Source: H17-190 sp034435615 (lineage in GTDB: Bacteria; Chloroflexota; Dehalococcoidia; SM23-28-2; HRBIN24). From it: 64,000 nt of DNA. The stretch covers positions 4,501 to 68,500 of the forward strand of contig DAOTWZ010000009.1 in NCBI GenBank assembly GCA_034435615.1. Reading direction: 5' to 3'. Below are positions 14,801 to 23,432 of this stretch, piece after piece. Position 1 is the stretch's first letter. Every line of letters starts with the position of its first letter. The translations under genes and the position numbers were made by a program. The notes below the pieces were generated by a model. The model did no database searches and was not told the DNA's origin. It saw only the letters and a list, made by a program, of their open reading frames with translations.

Positions 14801-15508
14801 ATGGCTGGCACCATCGTCGACATGCACGTGCACACCGTGCGCGGCGCCTCCGACTCCTCCCTGCGGCCAGAACAGCTCATCGAGGAGGCCCGCCGCATCG
14901 GGCTGACGGGCGTCAATATCACAGAGCACGACCGCGCCTGGGACGACCACGAGGTGGAGGAGTTCCGGCGCCGCTCAGGCCTCTTCGTCAGCCGGGGCAT
15001 GGAGGTCTCCACCGACCTGGGCCACATCATCGTCGTTGGGCTGACCCGTTACGTGCCGGGCATCCGCAAGGCGACGGAGCTGCGCCGGGTGGTGGACGAG
15101 GTGGGGGGCTTCATGATCGCCGCCCACCCCTTCCGCCACTTCTTCGACCCCGTCCACTACCGGCGGGACGGTCGGCCCCCGGTGGAGCTGACGCCGGAGG
15201 CGGCCGCCCGGCTGCCCATCTTCCAGCTCGTGGACGAGGTGGAGGTGGCCAACGGCGGCTGCACGCCCCGGGAGAACGCCTTTGCCCTGGCGGTGGCCCG
15301 CCTCCTGGGCAAGCGGGGCATCGGCGCCAGCGACTGCCACTCCACCAACGGCCTGGGCTGCTTCGTCACCGTCTTCGAGGAGGAGCTGGAGTCCCAGGAG
15401 CACATGCTGGCGCTCCTGAGAGCGGGCCGCTACTATCCGGCCGCTGGCCTCAACGTGGGCCAGCTCCGCCCCTTCGAGGAGACGGTGACCGACCTCATCC
15501 CCGGCTAG
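14801..15508 (+). CDS. PHP-domain metal-dependent phosphoesterase
   Basis: 235 residues. Metal-binding PHP motifs are in order: DMHVHT (residues 7-12), NITEHDRAW, GMEVST, FMIAAHPFRHFF and IGASDCHSTNGLG. Length and motif order suit stand-alone PHP phosphoesterases of the YciV/TrpH type (hydrolysis of small phosphate esters or nucleotide 3' phosphates). The exact substrate cannot be told from sequence. It heads a run of PHP-GNAT-M20 genes with gaps of 10-11 nt. Confidence 0.85.
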   Translation: MAGTIVDMHVHTVRGASDSSLRPEQLIEEARRIGLTGVNITEHDRAWDDHEVEEFRRRSGLFVSRGMEVSTDLGHIIVVGLTRYVPGIRKATELRRVVDEVGGFMIAAHPFRHFFDPVHYRRDGRPPVELTPEAAARLPIFQLVDEVEVANGGCTPRENAFALAVARLLGKRGIGASDCHSTNGLGCFVTVFEEELESQEHMLALLRAGRYYPAAGLNVGQLRPFEETVTDLIPG

Positions 15509-15518
15509 GCGGGAAGGG

Positions 15519-15926
15519 ATGGCGTCTCCGGCCTGCGTCTCCAGAGTGGAGTTGCGACCCCTGGGCCCGGGGGAGCGGGAGCGACTGGCGGCCTGGTGCC
15601 CGGGGCTGGCCGCAGCCGGCGAGGAGATGCTGGTGGGAGTCTGGGAGGGGGAGGAGCTGCGAGGGGTCGTGGGCTACCGCCTGGGGAGCCCCCGGGTCGG
15701 CTGGTGCACCTTCACCCTGGCCGTCATCGAGCCGGCCCGCCGCGGCTATGGCCTGGGGAGCGAGTCGGTTCGACGGCTGGAGGAGGAGGCGGAACGCCAG
15801 GGGGCGCGGGCCTTCCAGGCGCTGGCGCCCCTGGACCTGGGCCTGGCCTTTTATTTTTGGCTAAGATTAGGTTACCGGCCACTCGTTCCCCAGGGGCAGG
15901 CGATGCCCATGGTGCGAGAGCTCTGA
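15519..15926 (+). CDS. GNAT-family N-acetyltransferase
   Basis: 135 residues, short GNAT fold. The acetyl-CoA motif A is FTLAVIEPARRGYGLGSESVRRLEEEA-like: a beta strand then R-G-Y-G-L-G, followed by an alpha helix. The C-terminal FYFWLRLGYRPL is the usual GNAT beta-bulge segment. Substrate unknown. Its last codons are 11 nt before the M20 peptidase, whose ATG has GAGGAGG upstream, suggesting one operon. Confidence 0.8.
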   Translation: MASPACVSRVELRPLGPGERERLAAWCPGLAAAGEEMLVGVWEGEELRGVVGYRLGSPRVGWCTFTLAVIEPARRGYGLGSESVRRLEEEAERQGARAFQALAPLDLGLAFYFWLRLGYRPLVPQGQAMPMVREL

Positions 15927-15937
15927 GGAGGTAGGCC

Positions 15938-17293
15938 ATGGAAGACCTCTTTCGTTACCTGGACGACCACCTGAGCGAGGCGCTGCGAGAGCTGCAGGAG
16001 CTGTGCCGGCTGCCCACCGTGAGCGCTCAGGGCAAGGCCATAGAGGAGACGGCGGAATGGGTGGCCGCCCGCCTGCGCGCCCTGGGCTTCGAGGCGGAGG
16101 TGCTGCCCAAGCCCCGGGAGGGCAACCCCGTGGTCTACGCCTACCAGGCGGGGGACTCGCCCCGCACGCTCCTCTTCTATGACCACTACGATGTCCAGCC
16201 CCCGGAGCCCCTGGAGCTGTGGAGCTCTCCCCCCTTCCAGCCCACCCTGCGGGAGGGGAAGCTCTTCGGCCGCGGCGTCTCCGACAACAAGGGGAACATC
16301 ATCGCCCGCCTCTACGCCATACGGGCCTGGCGAGAGGTGCGAGGCGGGCTCCCCTGCAGCGTCAAGTTCTGCATCGAGGGGGACGAGGAGATCGGCAGCC
16401 CGGAGATGGAGGAGTTCGTGGCCGAGCACCGCGAGCTCCTCAAGGCCGATGCCTGCCTCTGGGAGGGGGGCGGCGTCACCTGGGACGGCCGCCCTCAGCT
16501 CACCCTGGGGGTGAAGGGGCTCCTCTACGTGGAGCTGGCGGCCCGCACCATAGACCGCGACGCCCACTCCTCCTGGGGGACGGTGCTCCCCAACGCCGCC
16601 TGGCGGCTGGTCTGGGCCCTAGCCACCATCAAGGGGCCAGACGAGCGGGTGCGCATCGACGGCTTCTACGAGCAGGTGCGGCCGCCCACGCCCCAGGAGC
16701 TGGCGGCGGTGGATGCCATGCCCGACGAGGAGGAGGAGACGCTGCGCAGCTATGGCATCAGTGAGTTCGTCGCTGGCCTCTCCCCCCGGGAGGCCCGCCG
16801 ACGCCACATCTTCGACCCCACGGCCACCGTGGACGGCCTCCTCTCCGGCTACACCGGCCCGGGGCCCAAGACCGTCCTGCCGGCGGAGGCACTGGCCAAG
16901 ATGGACTTCCGTCTGGTGCCGGACCAGGACCCGCTGGACATCCTGGAGAAGCTGAGGCGGCACCTGGAGCGGGAGGGCTACGGCGACATCGAGGTGCGGC
17001 TCCTCAGCGCCGAGCGGCCGGGCCGCACGCCGGTGGACCACCCCATCGTCCAGATGGCGCGGGAGACGCTGCGGCGGGTCTACGGGAAGGAGCCGGTGGT
17101 GGTGCCCTCCATGGCGGGGACGGGGCCCCTCTACCCCTTCGTCAGCACCCTGGGCCTCCCCACCATCGACTTCGGCGTCGGCTACCCGGACACCCGCATT
17201 CACGCCCCGGACGAGAACATACGGGTGGAGGACTTTCTGCGGGGGGCCAAGGCGGTGGCCGCCCTGCTGGAGGACTTCGCCCGGGCGGGCTAG
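15938..17293 (+). CDS. M20-family metallopeptidase (dipeptidase-like)
   Basis: 451 residues. Metal-site motifs: LLFYDHYDVQPPEP (His and Asp), GRGVSDNKGNI, and FCIEGDEEIGSPEM with the catalytic and ligand Glu residues. An inserted dimerisation domain spans about 190-320, and the C-terminal PDTRIHAPDENI provides the last His. It resembles M20 dipeptidases of the PepV/CNDP type, hydrolysing di- or tripeptides; ArgE/DapE-like deacylase activity is the alternative. Its TAG shares the palindrome CTAG with the end of the minus-strand gene 17290-17511. Confidence 0.9.
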   Translation: MEDLFRYLDDHLSEALRELQELCRLPTVSAQGKAIEETAEWVAARLRALGFEAEVLPKPREGNPVVYAYQAGDSPRTLLFYDHYDVQPPEPLELWSSPPFQPTLREGKLFGRGVSDNKGNIIARLYAIRAWREVRGGLPCSVKFCIEGDEEIGSPEMEEFVAEHRELLKADACLWEGGGVTWDGRPQLTLGVKGLLYVELAARTIDRDAHSSWGTVLPNAAWRLVWALATIKGPDERVRIDGFYEQVRPPTPQELAAVDAMPDEEEETLRSYGISEFVAGLSPREARRRHIFDPTATVDGLLSGYTGPGPKTVLPAEALAKMDFRLVPDQDPLDILEKLRRHLEREGYGDIEVRLLSAERPGRTPVDHPIVQMARETLRRVYGKEPVVVPSMAGTGPLYPFVSTLGLPTIDFGVGYPDTRIHAPDENIRVEDFLRGAKAVAALLEDFARAG

Positions 17294-17511
17294 CCCTCTT
17301 CGCCGGCGGCGGGGGTCGTCTGGCTGGCCCCGCCAGTCACCCTGGTCTCCGCGCACACGGCGCAGAGGTAGAGCATCCCTCAGCAGGCATAGGGGTTGGG
17401 CATGACGCGGCCGCAGGCGCGGTCGGGGGAGAAGTGAAAGGGACCGCCACAGAGGTAGCAGGGGAGCCCTTCTCCCGTCGCGATCTCTTGCTGGCAGATA
17501 CGGCAGAGCAC
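17290..17511 (-). CDS. Cys-rich zinc-ribbon protein with in-frame UGA, candidate selenoprotein (Cys43-Sec44)
   Basis: Read through a TGA at 17382-17380, this is a 73-residue protein from GTG 17511, with AGGTGAGG upstream. Cysteines: CRIC (3, 6), CYLCGGPFHF (18, 21, His26), ACG (33), then Cys43-UGA44 and LCAVC (50, 53). The adjacent gene 17520-17765 encodes a paralogue with the same pattern, including exact spacings CxxC-x11-CxxCGGxFH and a final YxCxVC. The residues after the UGA are therefore part of the fold, not chance translation. Codon use is unchanged after the UGA. A hairpin with GU in its loop starts 14 nt after it. The alternatives are a recent nonsense mutation (TGG or TGC to TGA) or a functional truncated protein. 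Not a selenoprotein family I recognise. Confidence 0.6.
17349..17365 (-). promoter_or_regulatory. Possible SECIS-like hairpin after the UGA at 17380
   Basis: On the mRNA, 14 nt after UGA, CUGCGC-CGUGU-GCGCGG makes six pairs (one G-U) with a 5-nt loop containing GUGU. Distance and loop resemble bacterial SECIS elements, but such hairpins arise easily in GC-rich DNA. Confidence 0.35.
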
Positions 17512-17519
17512 GGCCTCAC

Positions 17520-17765
17520 CTAGTGGCCGCGGCCCACCGGCGGCTCCTGCCCGGCGGCCCTGCCCAGGCAGACGTTGCAGGCATACTCCAGGACCAGGTA
17601 CTGCTCGTCCAGCCAGGCGATGCCGCAGTCGTCTGCCGGGGGGGCGCCGCTCCAGCTCCAGTGGAAGAGGCCACCGCAGCCGTTGCAGGCGGCATAGTCG
17701 GCGTTGCCCAGGGGGGCGCCGCAGACGTGGCAGGGGGCGTTCGGCAGCTTCTCCAGTCCCATCAT
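17520..17765 (-). CDS. Small Cys-rich zinc-ribbon protein
   Basis: 81 residues. Metal-binding pattern: CHVC (12, 15), CNGCGGLFHW (27, 30, His35), DDCG (47) and YACNVC (63, 66), enough for two treble-clef or ribbon zinc sites. Its ATG overlaps the TGA of the nucleotidyltransferase gene (ATGATG), so translation is coupled, and the UGA-containing paralogue follows 8 nt later. No family name known to me. RNA binding or a protein-interaction role beside the CCA-type enzyme is only a guess. Confidence 0.7.
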   Translation of the reverse strand: MMGLEKLPNAPCHVCGAPLGNADYAACNGCGGLFHWSWSGAPPADDCGIAWLDEQYLVLEYACNVCLGRAAGQEPPVGRGH

Positions 17766-19027
17766 GCCTTCTCTACCTCGCCGGCCGCTAGCAGGGCCCG
17801 CACCATCTCCATCTCCTCCTCCCGGGAGCGGACACGTCCCTCCAGGCGGGCGTCCCTGAGGGCGGCCAGGAGCTGGCCCATGCGGGGCCCCCGGGGCACG
17901 CCCAATCGCAGGAGGTCTCGGCCGCCCAGCGCCGGCCTCACCTGGCGCCACTCTCTAAGGTAGCGCAGGACAGTCCCTCTGGCTAGCTCGTCGGGGCCGA
18001 CGAGGGCGAAGGCCCAGAGGGAGGCCGTGGGGAAGGGCTCCAGCAGCCGCACCGCCTGGCTGGGGGAGGCGTCCCCGGCCAGGCCCCGGGCCGCCCGGCG
18101 GAGGCGGGGCATGGCCAGCACCGCCTCCCGCTCCCGTCGGTTCAGGGAGAGGCGCTGGGCCAGGGAGGCCGCCTCTCCCTCCGCCAGGCGGGCGGCCAGG
18201 ACGGCCAGGTACAGGGGCGGGCCGGCCTCGGCGCCGGCCAGGGAGGGGGCGAGGGCGAAGGCGCGGGCCATCCCGTCATCGAAGGCGAGGGCGGGATAGA
18301 TGTGACGAAGGGCGCCCAGCCCCTCCAGGAGGGCGAGGGCGTCGGCTGGCCTCTCCTCCTCGAGGGTGCGCAGCAGCTCGTGGCGGAGCCGGGGCCCGCT
18401 GATGGTGGCCAGGTAGGGGGTATCCCTCTCCATCCAGACCAGCGTCCTCGCCTCGAGGTGGAAGGAGAAGCGGGCGGCGTAGCGGGCGGCCCGCAGGATG
18501 CGGGTGGCGTCGTCCTGGAAGCTGGCCTCGTGGAGGACGCGTAGGAGACCGGATCGCAGGTCGGCCAGGCCACCGTGGGGGTCCAGGAGCCGGCCCTCCC
18601 GGGCGCCGCTCAGGGCGAGGGCCATGGCGTGGACGGTGAAGTCCCGCCGTCCCAGATCGTCCTCGATGGCGGCGGGCCGCACGCGAGGGAGGGCGCCCGG
18701 CCGCGGGTAGCTCTCCGCCCGGGCGGTGGCCAGGTCCAGACGGTAGCCCGGGCCCAGGACGGTGGCGGTGCCGAAGGCGCCGTGGACGGTAGCGCGGGCC
18801 CCCTCCAGGGCAGCCGCTGCCGCCTGCGCCAGGGCGGGGGCGTCCCCCTCCACCACCAGGTCCAGGTCCAGGGTGGGGCTTCCCAGGAGGAGGTCGCGCA
18901 CGCTGCCCCCTACCAGATAGAGGGGGAGACGACGCTCACGAGCCAGGGCCAGGAGGAGGGAGAGGGCCTGGCCCTGTGCGGGGCCCAGACGGGCCCATAA
19001 TTTTACTGTCAAGTTTGGCTTTTCCAC
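17762..19027 (-). CDS. CCA tRNA nucleotidyltransferase / poly(A) polymerase family protein
   Basis: 421 residues, GTG start. The class II nucleotidyltransferase head is clear: LVGGSVRDLLLGSPTLDLDLVVEGD (residues 38-62) with the metal-binding DLDL. Further family motifs are FGTATV, RRDFTVHAMAL and ILRAARYAARFSFHLE. There is no obvious HD domain, and the C-terminal 180 residues are helical. It most likely adds CCA or part of it to tRNA 3' ends. An A-adding or CC-adding specialist, or a poly(A) polymerase, cannot be excluded; the tRNA-Gly at 47949 has a genomic CCA. Confidence 0.85.
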   Translation of the reverse strand: MEKPNLTVKLWARLGPAQGQALSLLLALARERRLPLYLVGGSVRDLLLGSPTLDLDLVVEGDAPALAQAAAAALEGARATVHGAFGTATVLGPGYRLDLATARAESYPRPGALPRVRPAAIEDDLGRRDFTVHAMALALSGAREGRLLDPHGGLADLRSGLLRVLHEASFQDDATRILRAARYAARFSFHLEARTLVWMERDTPYLATISGPRLRHELLRTLEEERPADALALLEGLGALRHIYPALAFDDGMARAFALAPSLAGAEAGPPLYLAVLAARLAEGEAASLAQRLSLNRREREAVLAMPRLRRAARGLAGDASPSQAVRLLEPFPTASLWAFALVGPDELARGTVLRYLREWRQVRPALGGRDLLRLGVPRGPRMGQLLAALRDARLEGRVRSREEEMEMVRALLAAGEVEKA

Positions 19028-19039
19028 GACGCGCCCTGC

Positions 19040-19045
19040 ATTATA
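19040..19045 (-). promoter_or_regulatory. -10 box of the nucleotidyltransferase operon
   Basis: TATAAT on the minus strand, 12 bp before the GTG start, giving a UTR of about 6 nt. No clear -35. It diverges from the rnc promoter. Confidence 0.4.
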
Positions 19046-19056
19046 GCCTCCTCAGC

Positions 19057-19085
19057 TTGACAGCGGCAGCCCGGACAGATATGAT
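19057..19085 (+). promoter_or_regulatory. Strong promoter of rnc-smc
   Basis: Consensus -35 TTGACA (19057-19062), 17-bp spacer and -10 TATGAT (19080-19085). Predicted start near 19092, leaving about 80 nt of leader before rnc. In E. coli the rnc leader is cleaved by RNase III itself; whether that happens here is unknown. Confidence 0.7.
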
Positions 19086-19172
19086 GGCCCCTAGTCGGGA
19101 ACGGCGCCCCAGGAGCGTCCGGGCGGCCCTTTCCGTCCACCGGCGAGCTTTTATTGACGTTATGATTAAGCT

Positions 19173-19880
19173 ATGACGGAGCGAGCGCGGGACTGGCGAG
19201 AGCTGGCGGAGCGGGCGAGGCTCTCCTTCCGGCGTCCCGAGCTGCTGCAGCAGGCCCTCGTCCACCGCTCCTATGTGAACGAGGCCCGCGGCCAGGGGCT
19301 GGAAGACAACGAGCGCCTGGAGTTCCTGGGGGACGCTGTCCTCAACCTCGTCATAAGCGAGCACCTCTATCACCTCTTCCCCGGCCGGACGGAGGGAGAG
19401 CTGAGCCAGATGCGGGCCCACCTGGTGCGCTGGGATACGCTGGCGGCAGTGGCGGAACGCCTCTCCCTGGGAGAGTACCTGGTGCTGGGGCGGGGGGAGG
19501 CCCTCTCCGGCGGCCGGCGGCGGCCCTCCAACCTGGTGGGCGCCTTGGAGGCCGTGATAGGCGCCGTCTTCCTGGACCGCGGCCTTCCGGCGGCGCGACG
19601 GTTGGTGCTGCGGCTGCTGGGGCCGGAGCTGGAGCGGCTGGCGGCCGGTGAGCCGGTGGTGGACAGCAAATCGGAGTTGCAGCGGGTAGTGCAGTCACGC
19701 TGGCACCAGTTGCCTCGTTACCGGGTGGTGGAGGCGGAGGGGCCTGACCACGCCAAGACCTTCACGGTAGAGGTAGTGCTGGGCGAGAGGGTGCTGGGAC
19801 GTGGCCGGGGCAGGAGCAAGAAGCAGGCCGAGCTGGAGGCCGCTCGCCAGGCCCTGGAGGCCCTCTCCACGGCCAGCTAG
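19173..19880 (+). CDS. rnc: Ribonuclease III
   Basis: 235 residues, usual length. The catalytic signature NERLEFLGDAVLNLV lies at about residues 46-60, and the second acidic site is in the helix containing EAVIGAVFLDRG. A C-terminal double-stranded RNA-binding domain starts near 160 (SKSELQRVVQSRWHQLPRYR) and ends KKQAELEAARQALEAL. It cleaves dsRNA in rRNA and mRNA processing. Followed after 3 nt by smc, a common rnc-smc arrangement. Confidence 0.97.
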   Translation: MTERARDWRELAERARLSFRRPELLQQALVHRSYVNEARGQGLEDNERLEFLGDAVLNLVISEHLYHLFPGRTEGELSQMRAHLVRWDTLAAVAERLSLGEYLVLGRGEALSGGRRRPSNLVGALEAVIGAVFLDRGLPAARRLVLRLLGPELERLAAGEPVVDSKSELQRVVQSRWHQLPRYRVVEAEGPDHAKTFTVEVVLGERVLGRGRGRSKKQAELEAARQALEALSTAS

Positions 19881-19883
19881 CCC

Positions 19884-22800
19884 ATGTATCTGAAGCGGCT
19901 GGAGATAGCCGGCTTCAAGAGCTTCGCCAGCCGGACGGTCTTCGAGTTCGGGCCGGGCATCACCGCTATCATCGGCCCCAACGGCTCCGGCAAGTCCAAC
20001 ATCGCCGAGGCCCTGCGCTGGGTGCTGGGGGAGCAGTCCACCCGTCTGCTGCGGGCCCGCAAGACGGAAGAGGTCATCTTCGCCGGCTCGCAGCGTCGTC
20101 CGCCCGCCGAGCGGGCTGAGGTCTCCATCGTCCTGGAGGACCAGGACGGCGGCTTGCCCTTCGCCGCCTCCGAGGTGATCATCGCCCGCCGCGCCTACCG
20201 GACCGGCGAGAGCGATTACTTCATCAACGGTCGCCGTGTCCGCCTGCGGGACGTCCAGGAGCTGTTGCTGGAGGCCACGGGCTTCGCCGGCAGCGGCTCC
20301 TCCTACGCCTTCATCGGGCAGGGGGCGGTGGAGGCCTTCCTCCAGATGCGGCCGGCGGAGCGCCGTCAGCTCATCGAGGAGGCGGCCGATGTCCAGCGCT
20401 ACCGCTGGCGGCTGGACGCCGCTCGCTCCCACCTGGACGCCGCAGGCGAGGCCCGGGAGCGGCTGCAGATGCTCCTGGACGAGATCTCCCCTCGCCTCGC
20501 CCAGTTGGAGCGACAGGCCCGTCGGGCGGCCGAGCACGCCCGCCTCTCCCGGGAGCTGCAGGAGGCCCTCCGTTCCTGGTACGGGGCGAAGTGGCGACAG
20601 CTCCAGGGGCGTCTCCTCCTCGCCCGGGAGGCCCTTCAGGAGGCGGAGGCCACCGAGGCCCGCCTCAGGGGCGAGGCCGAGGGCTATCGTCGGGAGCTGG
20701 CGGCGGTGGAGGGAGAGGTAACGCGCCTGCGGGCCGCCGTCCGGGAGGCGGCCGAGCGCCTCCAGCGGCTGCGGGAGGCCCTCCACCAGCAGGAGCAGCG
20801 CGTCGCCCTCGCTCAGCAGCGCCTGGCCATGCTCCGGGGCCGCCGCGAGGAGCTGGCCGAAGAGCTGGCGGCCCTCCAGGAGGAGCGCCGTGCCGCCGCT
20901 CCGCCGGACGAGGGACGCCGGCGGGAGGAGGAGCTGAGGGCGGCTATGGCCCAGGCGGCCCAGGAGCTGGCCCGGGAGCGGGAGCGCCTCCAGCAGGTAG
21001 AGGGCGAGTGGCAGGAGCTCCTGGCCTCCCTCCGCTCCGCCCGCGAGAGGGCGGAGCGGCTGCGGACGGCCGCCGCCGAGGCTGCCCGCCGCGCCGAGCG
21101 CCTTCGCTCCTCCCACGGGGAGGGCAACCGCCGCCTGGCCGCCGAGGAGGGACGCCGCCGCCAGCTCGTCCGCCAGATGGCCCAGACCGTACAGGAGCTG
21201 CGGGGCCTGCGGGAGGAGGACTCCGTCCTCCAGGCCCAGGCGGAGGCCCTGGCCCAGAGGGTCCAGACACTGGAGCGGGAAGCGGCCCAGGTGCGGGCCA
21301 ACCAGGCGCAGGTGCAAGCCAACCAGCAGTCCCGCCGGGCGCGCCTGGAGGAGCTGCGCTCCCGTCTCCAGTTCCTGCAGGAGGTGGAGCGACGCCTCTA
21401 CCCGGAGGGCGCCCAGCCGGAGGAGGGCGTCCTCGTCCCGGGTCTGGAGGCTCTCCTGTATCGGGTGCTGCAGGTGCCCCCGGGGCTGGCCAGGGCCATA
21501 GAGGCTGCCCTGGGCGAGTGCCTGGAGGCCGTCCTCGTCCCCACCTATCAGGACGCGGTGGCCGGGGCGGGCGCCATCGCCGGGCAGGGGATGCCCCGCA
21601 CCTACGTGGTCCCCCTGCAGGGGCTGCGGCCCGCCTATCCTCTGAGCGTCCTCAAAGAGAAGGGCATCATAGGGGTGGCCGCCCGGCTGGTCAGGTGCGA
21701 TCCCCGCTATCGCCCGGTGGTGGATGCCCTCCTGGGCCGGGTCATCGTCGTCAAAGACCTGGAGGTGGCGCAGCGGGTGGCCCGGCGCGGCTTGGGCACG
21801 GTGGTCACCCTGGATGGCATTGTCTTCCATCCCTGGGGGGCCATATCCGCTGGCCAGCCCCGCTCCAACCGCCCCTTCCCCCTGCGAGCGGACTGGGACA
21901 GAGAGGGGCTAACCCAGGAGGTACAGCGCTTATCGGCCCTCCTGGAGGTGGGTCAGCGGGAGCTGGAGCGCCTCCAGGGGGAAGCGCGGGAGCGGGAAGA
22001 GGCCCTGGCCGGCCTGCGGGCGGAGCTGGCCGCCCTGACCCGACAGCGGCAACGCCTCGGTGAGGAGACGACGCGACGACGCCAACGGCTGGCCCAGATG
22101 CGGGGCGAGATGCGGGGCCTCGTATCCTCCCTCGCTCGCCTGCGGGAGGAGGACCAGGAGGCGCTGGGGGAGGCCCGGGATCTGGAGGAGAGGAGCAAGG
22201 CCCTGCTGGAGGAGGCGGCGGAGGCGGAAGGGCTGGCGCTCCAGATGCAACGGGCCCAGGAGCTGATGGGGCCGCGTCGGCAGGAGGCGCTGGCGGCCGT
22301 CGCTGCCGCCAGCGCTCGCCTGGCCGGCCTGGAGCGGGAGCTGGCCGCACTGGAGGAGGAACGCCAGCGCCGACGTCAGCAGCTCGCCCGTATGGAGGAA
22401 CGGACGCGGGCCAAGGAGGGGCAGCTTCGCCATCTGGAGCAGGAGATGGCCGCCATCGCCGCCGCCCTGGAGGCGGACGGGCGCCGCCTGGAGGGGCTGC
22501 GACGAGAGCTGGAGGCGGCCACCGCCCAGGCCCCGCCGGGGGAGGCGCTGGCCCAGGCGGAGGCCAGGGAGCGGGAGCTGCGGGCCCGGCTCATGTCCGT
22601 GCAGGAGACTCTCATCCAGGCCGAGCGGCGCCTGGCGGAGGCAGGGGCCGAGGTGCGCCACCTGGAGGCAGAGGCAGCGTCCCTGCGCCAGCGCCTCCAG
22701 GAGGAGGGGCTCCAGGTGGATCTGCCCGCCCTTCCCCTGGACGATGGCCAGCCCGGTCAGGTGAACGAAGAGGAGCTGGCCGCCCTGGAGCAGCGGATAG

Positions 22801-23432
22801 AGCGGCTGCGGGGCCAGCTACGGCGCCTGGGCTCCGTCAACCCCGAGGCGGAGGCGGAGTATGGGGAGCTGCGGGAGCGCCACGACGGCTTCCGCAGCCA
22901 GATGGCGGACCTGGAGGGGGCGGCGGCCGTCATCGGCCGGGCGATGGAGACGCTGGAGGAGTTCCTGCGCCAGCGCTTCCGGGCCACCTTCCAGACGGTG
23001 AGCGAGGGCTTCAGCCGCTACTTCCGCTCCTTCATGCCCGGGGGCGAGGCGCGGCTCGTCCTCACGGAGGGGGAGGAGCCAGGGGTGGAGATGGTGGCCC
23101 GCCCGCCCGGGAAGCGGGTGCGCACTCTGAACCAGCTCTCGGGTGGGGAGCGCTCCCTGACGGCCATGGCCTACCTCTTCGCCCTGCTGGAGGCCAATCC
23201 CTGGCCCTTCTGCGTCCTGGACGAGGCCGATGCCATGCTGGACGAGGCCAACGTGGGCCGCTTCGCCGCCGGCCTGCGGGAGCTGGCCTCCCAGACCCAG
23301 TTCATCGTCATCACCCACAACCGCCGCACCATCGAGGCCGCCGACGCCGTCTACGGCATATCCATGGGGCCGGACGGCGCTTCGCGCGTCATCTCCCTGC
23401 GCCTGAGCGAGGTGGCGGCCGCCGAGGCCTAG
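19884..23432 (+). CDS. smc: Chromosome partition/condensation ATPase SMC
   Basis: 1182 residues. N-terminal head with Walker A GPNGSGKS at 31-38; two long coiled coils rich in Glu/Arg/Leu (about 170-500 and 670-1020) flank the hinge (about 510-660, containing LVPTYQDAVAGAG). The C-terminal head has ABC signature LSGGERSLTAMA and Walker B CVLDEADAMLDEAN. It works with ScpA/ScpB, not in this window. The coiled coils are very Arg/Glu rich, giving long open frames on the opposite strand that are not genes. Confidence 0.97.
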   Translation: MYLKRLEIAGFKSFASRTVFEFGPGITAIIGPNGSGKSNIAEALRWVLGEQSTRLLRARKTEEVIFAGSQRRPPAERAEVSIVLEDQDGGLPFAASEVIIARRAYRTGESDYFINGRRVRLRDVQELLLEATGFAGSGSSYAFIGQGAVEAFLQMRPAERRQLIEEAADVQRYRWRLDAARSHLDAAGEARERLQMLLDEISPRLAQLERQARRAAEHARLSRELQEALRSWYGAKWRQLQGRLLLAREALQEAEATEARLRGEAEGYRRELAAVEGEVTRLRAAVREAAERLQRLREALHQQEQRVALAQQRLAMLRGRREELAEELAALQEERRAAAPPDEGRRREEELRAAMAQAAQELARERERLQQVEGEWQELLASLRSARERAERLRTAAAEAARRAERLRSSHGEGNRRLAAEEGRRRQLVRQMAQTVQELRGLREEDSVLQAQAEALAQRVQTLEREAAQVRANQAQVQANQQSRRARLEELRSRLQFLQEVERRLYPEGAQPEEGVLVPGLEALLYRVLQVPPGLARAIEAALGECLEAVLVPTYQDAVAGAGAIAGQGMPRTYVVPLQGLRPAYPLSVLKEKGIIGVAARLVRCDPRYRPVVDALLGRVIVVKDLEVAQRVARRGLGTVVTLDGIVFHPWGAISAGQPRSNRPFPLRADWDREGLTQEVQRLSALLEVGQRELERLQGEAREREEALAGLRAELAALTRQRQRLGEETTRRRQRLAQMRGEMRGLVSSLARLREEDQEALGEARDLEERSKALLEEAAEAEGLALQMQRAQELMGPRRQEALAAVAAASARLAGLERELAALEEERQRRRQQLARMEERTRAKEGQLRHLEQEMAAIAAALEADGRRLEGLRRELEAATAQAPPGEALAQAEARERELRARLMSVQETLIQAERRLAEAGAEVRHLEAEAASLRQRLQEEGLQVDLPALPLDDGQPGQVNEEELAALEQRIERLRGQLRRLGSVNPEAEAEYGELRERHDGFRSQMADLEGAAAVIGRAMETLEEFLRQRFRATFQTVSEGFSRYFRSFMPGGEARLVLTEGEEPGVEMVARPPGKRVRTLNQLSGGERSLTAMAYLFALLEANPWPFCVLDEADAMLDEANVGRFAAGLRELASQTQFIVITHNRRTIEAADAVYGISMGPDGASRVISLRLSEVAAAEA

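Noticed and set aside
17337..17519. 60-codon minus-strand frame starting right after the zinc-ribbon gene
   Set aside because: Ser/Pro/Ala-rich with scattered Cys; the other frame, with conserved CxxC pairs matching the paralogue, is clearly the coding one.
19695..21830. 711-codon open frame opposite rnc and smc
   Set aside because: Antisense to the coiled-coil coding region of smc; Leu/Gly/Gln-rich with no domain.
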